Source of the DNA: Aquimarina muelleri DSM 19832
Lineage (GTDB): Bacteria; Bacteroidota; Bacteroidia; Flavobacteriales; Flavobacteriaceae
Assembly (NCBI RefSeq): GCF_000430665.1
Contig: NZ_KE387189.1
Span: forward strand, 1-64,000
Length of the DNA stretch: 64,000 nt
Direction: 5' to 3'
The notes under the pieces were generated by a model. That model did no database searches. It was not told the origin of the DNA and saw nothing but the letters and a program-made list of their open reading frames with translations. This document shows, piece after piece, positions 7,327 to 15,759 of this stretch. The number at the start of each line of letters is the position of its first letter. Within the stretch, counting starts at the first letter, position 1. The position numbers were made by a program, and so were the translations under genes.

Positions 7327-10107
7327 ATGAACAAAACAACTAAATGTACAATAAAGAAGTTTCTTTATCAAAAGGGCTTAAAACAGCTAGTCATGGCTCT
7401 GGTTTTCATGATTGGTTACACCAGTATCGCTCAGGTAAACTCAGAAGAAAGTCACAGGGCAACCAACTATTCTAAACAAGTAATAGAAGAACACCCATTG
7501 GTATCAAGAGCTCAATGGGATGTTTTATTCCCACACAGATTCGGATCAAAACTAGTAGGAGATATCTATGTAATCGATCCTAAAGATGATTTTTACAGCT
7601 ATGACGCATTTATAGAAGCTATCAAAAGAATGAAGAACATTAGAGTGATGTTTGAAAGAAGATGTGGAACCAATGCATATAGAATAACTCGAACGGACAA
7701 AACCACTGGAGCTTCTTTATTATTGAGAACTCATGTTGATTTTGATGCACCAAGAAACTTAGAAAAAGAGATCATTATAGATAATGTTGATTACGCCTCA
7801 TTCTTAGAAGAAGGAACGTTAGAAACTAGAAAAAGAGAGCTTGCTGCCTTTTTTGCAAATATCTCTCACGAAACTACAGGAGGATGGGATACAGCACCAG
7901 GAGGAAGATTCTCTTGGGGATTACATTTCAATGAAGAAAAAACAGATGCTCCTTATGTAGCTGCAAACGACCCTCACTATCCTGCAACACCAGGTCAATC
8001 ATATAAAGGAAGAGGCCCTATTCAACTTTCTTATAACTTTAACTATGGAGCTGCTAGTCATATCATCTTTGGAGACAAACAAATTCTATTAGATAATCCT
8101 GGTAAAGTACTTGAAGACTCTGCTTTAGCATTTGAAACAGCTATTTGGTTCTGGATGACACCTCAATACCCAAAACCATCTGCACATACAGTAATGGCAG
8201 ACACTTGGGTTCCTAATGAATTAGATATCGAAAAAAACAGAGTTCCTGGATTAGGAATGACTGTAAACATCATCAATGGAGGTATCGAATGTGGACACGG
8301 AGGTGCTTCAGAAAAAGGGCAAGTAGCAGACAGAATTGGATATTACGAACGATTTACTGGTATCTATAATATCGGAACAGATATGGATGGTGTAAATGAT
8401 TTATCTGACTGTGGTTGTAAAGATATGACTAAATATTCAGGTAATTCTGGTGGTGACTTTACTGCTGAGCCATGTGCGCAGAAACCTGCGATTACCTTTG
8501 TATCTCCAACTAACAATCAATTAATCCTGCAAAATACTTTTGCTGCCGTTGCTGTAAAGATAGAAGTAGATCAAAAAAACTCTGTTCTAAAAACTCTTAC
8601 AACAACTATTGGAACAGAAACATTTAATGGTACTACTTTTTCATGGACTCCTACTGGATACGGAAGCCATGTTATGACTTCTAGTGCAACTTTCGAAAAC
8701 GGAAAAACTGCCACTACTACTAATAAAGTAATCATTTGGGATGGTACTAATCTTGATTGTAATGAAATCCCAGAATGGATAAACGTTAGAATCTATAAAG
8801 ACAAAGATAACTATGTGAGATACAATAATGCAATCTACAGAAACAAGTGGTATGCACCCAACGGTAGTACACCAGGAGTTGATGGAGTTTGGGAACTGGT
8901 TAAAGAATGTACTGGAACACCTAGTTCTGCACCAACTGTTAACTGGGAGAAACCAACAAATGGCCAAATCATAGAAGCTACAACACTTCCAACACTTACA
9001 TTAGCTGCAACTGCAACAGATAGTGATGGTACTGTACAATCTTTCTCTTTCAAGCACAATAATACTGTTATCACTGCTACAAAAACAGGAGATCAATATA
9101 CTGCAGATTTTACACCTGCCGCATTCGAAACAATTACTATCTCAGCTATAGCTACAGATAACGATAACAATACTACAGAAAACAAAATTACTTTTACTGT
9201 ACAAGAAAATACAGGTCAAAATACGGCTCCTTCAATATCAGGAGTTTTGCCTGCTAATTCAAGTACTATCGAGCAACTACAATTAGCTAGTGTTCCATTA
9301 AAAGCATTGGTAAATGATAATGTATCTGTTAGTAGTGTTGTTTTTATGGTAAATGATACTGCCGTTGCTGCGATTCAAAGCCCATCTGGAGAATATACTG
9401 CTAATTGGATGCCTACTTCTTTTGGACAGGTTACTTTTAAAATAATTGCTACTGATGGTGAAGGCTTATCTTCAGAAAGCAATACTACTTTTACTGTTAA
9501 AAAGAAAACTACTGGGGGAACCTGTGGAGATGTTGCTACATGGGAAGCAAAAATATACCCGTCTTCTGGTCAACTTGTTAACTATGAAGGAAAAGTATAT
9601 AAAAACAAATGGTATGCTGAAAGTACAGATACTCCAGGAATAAATGATGTATGGGACTATGTAAAAGATTGTAATGGTGGAGCTTCAGAAGACTATTGTG
9701 GATCACAACTGTGGGCTGCTACCAAAGCATATAACGGTAACGATAAAGTATATTATTCTAAGAAAATATACCAAGCTAAACACTGGACCAAAGGAAGTAT
9801 ACCAAACACTAGCAACGAATGGACTTTTGTTTCAGACTGTGTTCCTATAAGCTCTATTACGACTAAAGTATATCCTACTGTAATCTCTGACCAGATTAAT
9901 ATTAGTGTAAACTCTAAAAAGAGTACTATTTTGAAAATTGTACTTTATGACTATTCAGGTAAAAAAGTACAAACTCTTGTAAACAAAAATATCCTTGAAG
10001 GAAATACTGTTTTTACAGAGGATCTTTCTTCTTTGAAAAAAGGTTTATATATCTATAAAATTTACATAGATGGTAAGGTTATAACAGAAAAATTAATCAA
10101 AAATTAA
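7327..10107 (+). CDS. Secreted GH19 chitinase with three chitin-binding modules and T9SS tag
   Basis: A 926-residue exported endochitinase that should cleave chitin by inversion. A signal peptide ends near residue 36 (SIAQ). The GH19 domain spans about 90-375, with catalytic Glu182 in FFANISHETTGG and the family signature YKGRGPIQLSYNFNYG. Then follow an Ig-like domain (about 388-475), a CBM5/12-type chitin-binding module (about 481-530), two Ig-like domains (about 534-630 and 632-730) and two more CBM5/12-like modules (about 731-783 and 787-838). A C-terminal T9SS sorting domain (about 841-926, VYPTVISDQINIS to GLYIYKIYIDGK) closes the protein. It stands alone and is followed by a terminator. 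It implies chitin use outside the cell or lysis of chitinous organisms. Confidence 0.95.
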   Translation: MNKTTKCTIKKFLYQKGLKQLVMALVFMIGYTSIAQVNSEESHRATNYSKQVIEEHPLVSRAQWDVLFPHRFGSKLVGDIYVIDPKDDFYSYDAFIEAIKRMKNIRVMFERRCGTNAYRITRTDKTTGASLLLRTHVDFDAPRNLEKEIIIDNVDYASFLEEGTLETRKRELAAFFANISHETTGGWDTAPGGRFSWGLHFNEEKTDAPYVAANDPHYPATPGQSYKGRGPIQLSYNFNYGAASHIIFGDKQILLDNPGKVLEDSALAFETAIWFWMTPQYPKPSAHTVMADTWVPNELDIEKNRVPGLGMTVNIINGGIECGHGGASEKGQVADRIGYYERFTGIYNIGTDMDGVNDLSDCGCKDMTKYSGNSGGDFTAEPCAQKPAITFVSPTNNQLILQNTFAAVAVKIEVDQKNSVLKTLTTTIGTETFNGTTFSWTPTGYGSHVMTSSATFENGKTATTTNKVIIWDGTNLDCNEIPEWINVRIYKDKDNYVRYNNAIYRNKWYAPNGSTPGVDGVWELVKECTGTPSSAPTVNWEKPTNGQIIEATTLPTLTLAATATDSDGTVQSFSFKHNNTVITATKTGDQYTADFTPAAFETITISAIATDNDNNTTENKITFTVQENTGQNTAPSISGVLPANSSTIEQLQLASVPLKALVNDNVSVSSVVFMVNDTAVAAIQSPSGEYTANWMPTSFGQVTFKIIATDGEGLSSESNTTFTVKKKTTGGTCGDVATWEAKIYPSSGQLVNYEGKVYKNKWYAESTDTPGINDVWDYVKDCNGGASEDYCGSQLWAATKAYNGNDKVYYSKKIYQAKHWTKGSIPNTSNEWTFVSDCVPISSITTKVYPTVISDQINISVNSKKSTILKIVLYDYSGKKVQTLVNKNILEGNTVFTEDLSSLKKGLYIYKIYIDGKVITEKLIKN

Positions 10108-10233
10108 TAATATGTATGAAGGTGGCTAGTGTTCATTTAGTCACTTTTTCTCTAATTCCCAGCTGTTCCTACTGCTATAATTTTCTAGTAGAAGTTATGA
10201 ATAAACGGTAAGAGTTAGCAAATAAATGCTGAG

Positions 10234-10265
10234 AACCAGTTACAGTAATGTAGCTGGTTTTTTTA
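10234..10265 (+). terminator. Rho-independent terminator after the chitinase gene
   Basis: The stem AACCAGTTAC/GTAGCTGGTT (10 bp, one G-U) has a 6-nt loop and is followed by a run of T. It lies 127 bp after the stop codon. Confidence 0.8.
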
Positions 10266-10422
10266 TTGTTTTAATTAATGAATCATTATTTTATAATTTG
10301 ACTACCTTTTTCGGATAAAATAAATCAATAACCTCGGAACAAGCTCACGAGGTATGCCTATGATTTTTTTATGAAATTGTTACTTGTACTTGAATAAAGT
10401 AATATCAAATTAATTATTATCT

Positions 10423-10457
10423 AAAAAGCGCCTTTTTTTGAAGAAAAGGCGCTTTTT
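10423..10457. terminator. Strong bidirectional terminator
   Basis: The arms AAAAAGCGCCTTTT and AAAAGGCGCTTTTT enclose 7 nt. It lies just beyond the 3' end of the minus-strand DUF3078 gene and has A/T tails on both sides. Confidence 0.85.
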
Positions 10458-10479
10458 AAAAGTTATACTTTTTTATCTT

Positions 10480-11448
10480 TTAGAATCCATAATTTACACC
10501 AAGTCCAAACACTTCTCTAATTTGAAAAGCACGAACTGCATTATCATCATAGATTGCTTGAAAAGTAATGTTTGTAGATAAATATTTATTGATCTTCATT
10601 ACAACATTAGCTGTATAGTCTATATCCGTATTTTGCGGGTCTTCTAAATAATTAGAATATAAATTTAAAATATTTTCTATAGATATATTTTTCATGATTT
10701 CAAACTTGGCATATCCACTAAGTGAAGCTCCAAATTCAAAACGAGAAGTTTCGTTTGCTTCTACCCCAAAATAACCTCCGGAAGTATTAAAAGCATCAAT
10801 AGCAGCTTGTGAATTGCCAACATCTGTAAATTCTTTATGAACAAATATCATCCTAGCTGTTGCAGGAGCTATATTAACATAAAGATTATCACTTTTTTTC
10901 CATAGCATACCAGGGCCAAACTGTAAATATGCAGGCGAAAAGAAATGAGTAGTTCTAACACGAGTTTTTTCTGTTAAAGCATTACCATTTATCATCACAG
11001 GAACTCCCTGATCATCTAAAAGTGGTGTTTCTCTATCCTCAAATCCAGAATCCATTTGTGTTCTAAAGTTTAAGAACAAAGAATAATACCAATTAGATTC
11101 TTTTATTTGCTTTCCTAAAATAGAGTTTAACTCTAAACGGTCATTTGTTTTTCTTGTAAAATCGTCTCCTTTTATTTTTGTTAAACCATAATCAGCAATA
11201 ATTTTATTATCCCAAGAAATTGGTCCTTTTCTGTAGTTAAAACCATACGATATCGAAAGGTTAGCTGCGATATTCGAAACTCCACCACCAGTCCAATCAT
11301 TATTAAAAGCAGATTGATTAAATAATAAGCTAATATTTCCTCCTCTGGTCCACCCCTCTTTTGGAGCTTCACTCTCTTTTGTTTCTTCTTGAGCAAATGA
11401 AATTGCAGAAATTGCTATTAATGATAGTGTTAAAAGTGTTTTTTTCAT
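10480..11448 (-). CDS. DUF3078 family outer-membrane protein
   Basis: A 322-residue exported protein of the Bacteroidota family DUF3078, predicted to be an outer-membrane beta-barrel. The signal peptide MKKTLLTLSLIAISAISFAQ is followed by alternating aromatic and polar strands and the family hallmark GWTRGGNISLLFNQSAFNND-W. The C-terminus ends in an aromatic residue, as barrels usually do. The start was set at ATG 11448 because the signal peptide begins there; a longer frame to 11511 adds 21 residues without export features. Its molecular role is unknown. It is a single-gene unit with its own -7 box and terminator. Confidence 0.85.
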   Translation of the reverse strand: MKKTLLTLSLIAISAISFAQEETKESEAPKEGWTRGGNISLLFNQSAFNNDWTGGGVSNIAANLSISYGFNYRKGPISWDNKIIADYGLTKIKGDDFTRKTNDRLELNSILGKQIKESNWYYSLFLNFRTQMDSGFEDRETPLLDDQGVPVMINGNALTEKTRVRTTHFFSPAYLQFGPGMLWKKSDNLYVNIAPATARMIFVHKEFTDVGNSQAAIDAFNTSGGYFGVEANETSRFEFGASLSGYAKFEIMKNISIENILNLYSNYLEDPQNTDIDYTANVVMKINKYLSTNITFQAIYDDNAVRAFQIREVFGLGVNYGF

Positions 11449-11535
11449 GTAATACATAGTTTTTAGTTTTAATGAGTCATTTTTAAAAGTTACGTAATTT
11501 GTGGGTATCAATGACTGCCTATATTTTTACGTTGG

Positions 11536-11543
11536 CAAATATA
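11536..11543 (-). promoter_or_regulatory. -7 box (TATATTTG) for the DUF3078 gene
   Basis: The minus strand reads TATATTTG, an exact TAnnTTTG match, about 88 nt upstream of the ATG. No clear TTG was seen at the -33 distance, so this is a partial match. Confidence 0.4.
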
Positions 11544-11626
11544 TTTTAAGGAACGATTTTTACTGTAAAAAAAAGCTCATAGCGTAGTGTTTTTCGACAA
11601 AAGACACTATTTGCAGACAAAAGGTT

Positions 11627-12136
11627 TTATTTTCTTTTGTATAGAGGTACAGAGGAACAAGCTTCGCCATACATAAGGCTTTTTGCAACTGGTTGTAGTT
11701 TTTGGATTAATGCAATATAAGCTCCTTGAGGGACTGGTTTATTAGCACATCCTTTTATAATAATAAACTTGTCTTGATATTTAGAAATATCGAGATTCCT
11801 AATAATTTCATTATAAAGAAGCGTTTCAATAGTTTCTAAAGATCCTACCACCACTTTTTTTACAAAAGGAAATGCAGCACTAGTTACTAATAAATATGCC
11901 CAACCTGGGATAATAGCATCTGTAGAACAAGTTAATGCAAGATAAGCATCTTGATACTGGCTCCAATCATGATCCATTACTTGTTTTCTAAAGTCTTTTT
12001 CACGTAAAATCAACCCTTCATATAGCCAATCTTTTATATCAAAAAGTATACGGTTTCCTTTAGGATAATATTCTTCTAAATCAAAAGTGATTAAATTTAT
12101 ATTACTAGCGACTTTATTTACAATTTCTTCTGCCAT
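11627..12136 (-). CDS. DUF2480 family protein
   Basis: A 169-residue soluble protein matching by eye the Bacteroidota family DUF2480 (opening EEIVNKVASNINLITFDLEEYYP, with core KDWLYEGLILREKDFR and a Cys-containing ALTCSTDAIIPGWAYLL segment). Members are regularly found at the end of SUF iron-sulfur gene clusters, as here. The conserved cysteines (in ALTCST, KGCANKP and EACSS) would suit a thiol or cluster-related role, which is inference. It is the last gene of the sufE segment, 15 bp after the thioesterase gene. Confidence 0.82.
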   Translation of the reverse strand: MAEEIVNKVASNINLITFDLEEYYPKGNRILFDIKDWLYEGLILREKDFRKQVMDHDWSQYQDAYLALTCSTDAIIPGWAYLLVTSAAFPFVKKVVVGSLETIETLLYNEIIRNLDISKYQDKFIIIKGCANKPVPQGAYIALIQKLQPVAKSLMYGEACSSVPLYKRK

Positions 12137-12151
12137 TATCGTATTGTAATT

Positions 12152-12589
12152 TTATTTATATCCTATTTTTTGGGATAGTTCTATTTTACTTTTTGTAAAA
12201 TTTCCTGTTCCAAATGCAATTTCTTTCCCATCTTCATTATATAAAACAGATTCTGCAACAAAATGATTTCTGGATCTAAACTTAATCTTTCCTACCGATG
12301 TAATAATTCCTTTATGTACTGGTCGGACTAAATTAATAGTAAATGAAGTAGTTAGTACAAAAGCATCTTTTATAACTGAATTTACAGCAAAAAACGCAGC
12401 ATCATCTAATAATTTAAAATAAACTGAGCCGTGTATTGCTCCTAAAGCATGAAAATATTTTTCTGAAATCTCTAGTTCTATTTGTGCCAATCCTTCAGAA
12501 ATTTTTATGGTAGTAGTATCATACACTTTTGTATTAATATTTGCTTGTAGATACATTCTTTCTAATTTACTATAATGTTCAGGATCCAT
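12152..12589 (-). CDS. PaaI-type hotdog-fold thioesterase
   Basis: A 145-residue single-domain hotdog protein. The segment GAIHGSVYFKLLDDAAFFAVNS matches the helix and active-site region of PaaI/YdiI acyl-CoA thioesterases, with Asp in the DDAAF motif. The C-terminal strands read FTINLVRPVHKGIITSVGKI. The substrate is not predictable. It sits between the SufT-like and DUF2480 genes in the sufE segment, a common flavobacterial arrangement. It could be a general acyl-CoA housekeeping enzyme with no link to cluster assembly. Confidence 0.82.
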   Translation of the reverse strand: MDPEHYSKLERMYLQANINTKVYDTTTIKISEGLAQIELEISEKYFHALGAIHGSVYFKLLDDAAFFAVNSVIKDAFVLTTSFTINLVRPVHKGIITSVGKIKFRSRNHFVAESVLYNEDGKEIAFGTGNFTKSKIELSQKIGYK

Positions 12590-12631
12590 TTTCCTTATTT
12601 AGTGGTTGTAGAAAGTATTAATAATATTACC

Positions 12632-12958
12632 TTAGAGCATTCCTAACTCTAATTTAGCCTCTTCACTCATTAAATCCTGTGACCAAGGTGGATCAAAAGT
12701 AAGTTCCATCTCTACATCGTTTACAGCATCTAGAGATTTTACTTTTTCTCGTATTTCTTCTGGTAAAGATTCTGCAACTGGGCAATTAGGAGAAGTAAGT
12801 GTCATTAAGATTTTTACATCCTGATCTTCATTAACAAATACGTCATAAATTAAACCTAATTCATATATATCTACAGGGATCTCAGGATCATAAATAGTTT
12901 TTAAAACTTTTACTATTTTTTCTCCTAGTTCGTTAGTGTCTATATTGGTTTCACTCAT
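12632..12958 (-). CDS. SufT-like DUF59/MIP18 iron-sulfur assembly protein
   Basis: A 108-residue MIP18 (DUF59) protein. Seen are IYDPEIPVDIYELGLIYDV near the N-terminus and LMTLTSPNCPVAESLPEEI with the conserved cysteine, ending in ELTFDPPWSQDLMSEEAK. The family helps mature iron-sulfur proteins and is called SufT when it lies within suf clusters. It lies 50 bp downstream of sufE in the same orientation, which fits that role. Confidence 0.9.
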   Translation of the reverse strand: MSETNIDTNELGEKIVKVLKTIYDPEIPVDIYELGLIYDVFVNEDQDVKILMTLTSPNCPVAESLPEEIREKVKSLDAVNDVEMELTFDPPWSQDLMSEEAKLELGML

Positions 12959-13008
12959 TTTATTTGATTTTATACTCTTTGCTAGGTAAGACCTAGTAAA
13001 AAAAGTAA

Positions 13009-13431
13009 TTAATTTAATTGGGTTTGGTAAGCAACAGCATATAGTTTTATCTGCTTAATCATACTTACTAAACCATTAGCACGTGTTGGTGACAAGTGTT
13101 CTTTTAATCCAATTTCATCTATAAAATTGGTATCTGCCTTAATAATATCTGTAGGGTGTTGCCCAGAAAAAGTTCGTATTAAAATTGCGATAATACCTTT
13201 CGTAATAATTGCATCACTATCTGCGGTAAATTCAACTTTGTTATCTTTCATTTCGGCATGTACCCATACTTTACTTTGGCATCCTTTAATGATATTATCT
13301 TCTGTTTTATATTTTTCTTGAATAAGGGGAAGTGATTTTCCTAGCTCTATCATATACTCATATCGCTGCATCCAATCATCAAACATACTAAACTCGTCAA
13401 CAATCTCTTCCTGAATTTCTTGAATCGTCAT
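13009..13431 (-). CDS. sufE: SufE cysteine-desulfuration acceptor
   Basis: A 140-residue SufE protein. It accepts persulfide sulfur from SufS and passes it to the SufBCD scaffold. The acceptor cysteine is in IIKGCQSKVWVHAE. The C-terminal LSPTRANGLVSMIKQIKLYA is typical. It is first in a four-gene run (sufE, DUF59, thioesterase, DUF2480) and has its own consensus promoter, so this half of the SUF system can be expressed apart from sufABCD. Confidence 0.93.
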   Translation of the reverse strand: MTIQEIQEEIVDEFSMFDDWMQRYEYMIELGKSLPLIQEKYKTEDNIIKGCQSKVWVHAEMKDNKVEFTADSDAIITKGIIAILIRTFSGQHPTDIIKADTNFIDEIGLKEHLSPTRANGLVSMIKQIKLYAVAYQTQLN

Positions 13432-13448
13432 TACCTACAATTTTTTAA

Positions 13449-13479
13449 CAAAAGTACGATAAGAAATGAGCATAATCAA
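13449..13479 (-). promoter_or_regulatory. Promoter for the sufE segment
   Basis: The minus strand carries TTG (13479-13477), 20 nt, then TACTTTTG (13456-13449), a full Bacteroidota promoter match. The predicted start is about 10 nt before the sufE ATG. Confidence 0.65.
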
Positions 13480-13575
13480 GATTTTCATTCGTAACTAAAA
13501 AGTATTATTATGCAATTTCTATATAGACTTACATTTGTATAGTTCTACTCATAAAAAAACAACAATTTAAGCAGG

Positions 13576-14274
13576 TTAATTATTGTTTTCTATACTTTCT
13601 GCTAATCCTAGTATAGCAGTAATTAATGGTTCTATTTCTTGAGGAGGGTTGCCATGATCAAAACCACTGGAAGTATATGTTTGGCTGGAAATAGTTATTT
13701 TTAATTGCGCATGTGGCGCTCCATCAAAAAGGCGTTTTTCAGTTGGTGATTTTAGAATATCGATTTTTTTAAAATCTATATTTTTTAAAAGAGAAAGAAT
13801 GGATTTCCAATCTTCTTTTGAGCATTCTTTAGAGGAAAATTTCTTTAAATTTCTATCTGTTGTTCTTTCTATAAGATCCTTATTTATTTTAATTTGAAGA
13901 AAAGATGCTCTAGACAAAGATTCATATTCAATATGTATTACTGTATCTGGAAAATTTGGAGTTATAGAGAGGTCTTTTTCTTTAGATAGTATTTTAACTA
14001 AGGTATATTGTAATGAAGAACCATCTGCGGGAGGATTTTCGATCTTAGTAATTGCAACTTCTATTTCGTATATATATCCTTCTTCATATTTAAAACCCTC
14101 TATAGTATCGTAAAAAAACAACCAATCCTCTGTAGGGTTCTCTTTATATAATATACATTTTTGAGGAGCTTCTCCTACACAATCTGCTAAAGAACCCGCA
14201 ATGAATATTGTTTTTGTCTCTTTGCAAGAAGAAAATAAAAAGATAAAGGATACTAAAACAACAAAGTTATTCAT
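13576..14274 (-). CDS. Lipoprotein with DUF4377-like domain
   Basis: A 232-residue predicted lipoprotein with lipobox LFSSC near residue 17. The stretch CVGEAPQKCILYKENPTEDW, then FFYDTIEGFKYEEGYIYEIEV and KIENPPADGSSLQYTLVKIL, fits the DUF4377 domain by eye. The C-terminal half contains CSKEDWKSILSLLKNID and a TYTSSGFDHGNPP segment and was not recognised. It lies between sufS and sufE in the same orientation, but it is an envelope protein with no evident link to cluster assembly. The role is unknown. Confidence 0.72.
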   Translation of the reverse strand: MNNFVVLVSFIFLFSSCKETKTIFIAGSLADCVGEAPQKCILYKENPTEDWLFFYDTIEGFKYEEGYIYEIEVAITKIENPPADGSSLQYTLVKILSKEKDLSITPNFPDTVIHIEYESLSRASFLQIKINKDLIERTTDRNLKKFSSKECSKEDWKSILSLLKNIDFKKIDILKSPTEKRLFDGAPHAQLKITISSQTYTSSGFDHGNPPQEIEPLITAILGLAESIENNN

Positions 14275-14364
14275 AAGGTAAAGGTTTTAGACTATCAAAC
14301 AGTATATTGTATACTAATATAAATAGCAAACGAATTCTTCTTAGTTTTTGTTATAAAATAAATA

Positions 14365-15585
14365 CTAGCTTAGCATCATTTTTGCTTTTTTAACAGCTTC
14401 CACCAAAATATCTATTTCCTCTTTGGTATTGTAAAATGAAAAAGATGCTCTTACTGTTCCTGGTATTTTATAAAAATCCATAATAGGCTGTGCACAGTGA
14501 TGCCCTGTACGAACCGCAACCCCTAATTTATCTACAATAGAACCTATATCATACGGATGAATATCCCCTATATTAAAAGAAATTACAGATGTTTTATTTT
14601 TGGATGTACCATAAATTTTTAAACCTTCGATTTCTAATAGTTTTTCTGTACCGTATTCTAACAGTTCTTTTTCATAGGCTGCAATAGTATCAAAACCAAT
14701 TGCATTCATATAATCCAACGCTACTCCAAACGCTATTCCTCCACATATGTTAGGAGTACCCGCCTCAAATTTATGTGGTAGACCGGCATAAGTAGTTTTT
14801 TCAAAAGTTACCTGATCTATCATTTCACCACCACCCTGATAAGGAGGAAGCTTATTTAACCATTCTTCTTTTCCATACAACAACCCGACCCCTGTTGGTC
14901 CACAAAGTTTGTGTGCAGATGCAACATAAAAATCTACGTCTAGAGCTTGAAGATCTGGTTTTATATGAGGACAAGACTGTGCACCATCAATCAATACGGC
15001 TGCACCAACCTTATGTGCTTTATGAATTATTTTTTCGATAGGATTTATTGTTCCTAAGGCATTAGAAATATGATTCACAAAAACAAGTTTGGTTTTATCA
15101 GATAATAATTGTTCATAAACATCCATTACTAACTCTCCTTCGAGATTCATAGGAATTACTTTAAGAACAGCTCCTGCACGCTCACAAAGCATTTGCCATG
15201 GTACAATATTAGAATGATGCTCTAGTGCCGAAACAATAATTTCATCTCCTTTAGACAAAAGATTAGTAAATCCTGTAGCTACAATGTTGATACTATGTGT
15301 GGTTCCTGAAGTTAGAATAATTTCATAGCTATGTTTTGCATTAAAATGCTCCTGTACTTTCTTACGAGCCATCTCATAAGCATCTGTTGCTTCTTGTGAC
15401 AAAGTATGTACCCCGCGATGAATATTAGAATTATAATTACTGTAATAATCTACTATAGCATCTATAACTGCAAGCGGTGTCTGAGATGTTGCTGCATTAT
15501 CAAAATATACCAAAGGTTTTCCGTTTATTTTTCTTTTAAGAATAGGGAAATCTTCTCTAATTTTTAGTACATCTAACATATTCAT
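14365..15585 (-). CDS. sufS: SufS cysteine desulfurase
   Basis: A 406-residue PLP enzyme that removes sulfur from cysteine for cluster assembly. Seen are YFDNAATSQTP near the start, the PLP lysine in DFYVASAHKLCGPTGVG, and the persulfide cysteine in RTGHHCAQP, typical of group II (SufS) desulfurases. A frame extending to 15597 would need a TTG start; ATG at 15585 (or 15579) fits better and lies just after a -7 box. It is separated from sufD by an unrelated plus-strand gene, unlike the usual sufBCDS order. Confidence 0.95.
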   Translation of the reverse strand: MNMLDVLKIREDFPILKRKINGKPLVYFDNAATSQTPLAVIDAIVDYYSNYNSNIHRGVHTLSQEATDAYEMARKKVQEHFNAKHSYEIILTSGTTHSINIVATGFTNLLSKGDEIIVSALEHHSNIVPWQMLCERAGAVLKVIPMNLEGELVMDVYEQLLSDKTKLVFVNHISNALGTINPIEKIIHKAHKVGAAVLIDGAQSCPHIKPDLQALDVDFYVASAHKLCGPTGVGLLYGKEEWLNKLPPYQGGGEMIDQVTFEKTTYAGLPHKFEAGTPNICGGIAFGVALDYMNAIGFDTIAAYEKELLEYGTEKLLEIEGLKIYGTSKNKTSVISFNIGDIHPYDIGSIVDKLGVAVRTGHHCAQPIMDFYKIPGTVRASFSFYNTKEEIDILVEAVKKAKMMLS

Positions 15586-15594
15586 TTCTTTCTG

Positions 15595-15602
15595 CAAAAG
15601 TA
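15595..15602 (-). promoter_or_regulatory. -7 box (TACTTTTG) for sufS
   Basis: An exact TAnnTTTG match on the minus strand lies 10 nt upstream of the ATG at 15585. No -33 TTG is evident. It suggests that sufS has its own start and a very short leader. Confidence 0.4.
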
Positions 15603-15759
15603 ATAAGTATTTCTAAGTAGGGTTGTTTATTTTTAGAATGATTTAACCCTTTTGTAAAATGAGTATTCTAAAAATGATTAAGCATAAAGATAATTTAGGA
15701 AATGTATAGTAGTATATATATATTTATTAATACACATTTAATCTTAAAACCACACTTTA

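Noticed and set aside
8641-9074. Open frames of 108 and 79 codons on the minus strand
   Set aside because: They lie antisense within the chitinase gene, whose domains are clear.
15586-15597. TTG start for sufS at 15597
   Set aside because: Overlaps the TACTTTTG promoter box. The ATG at 15585 or 15579 gives the family-typical N-terminus.
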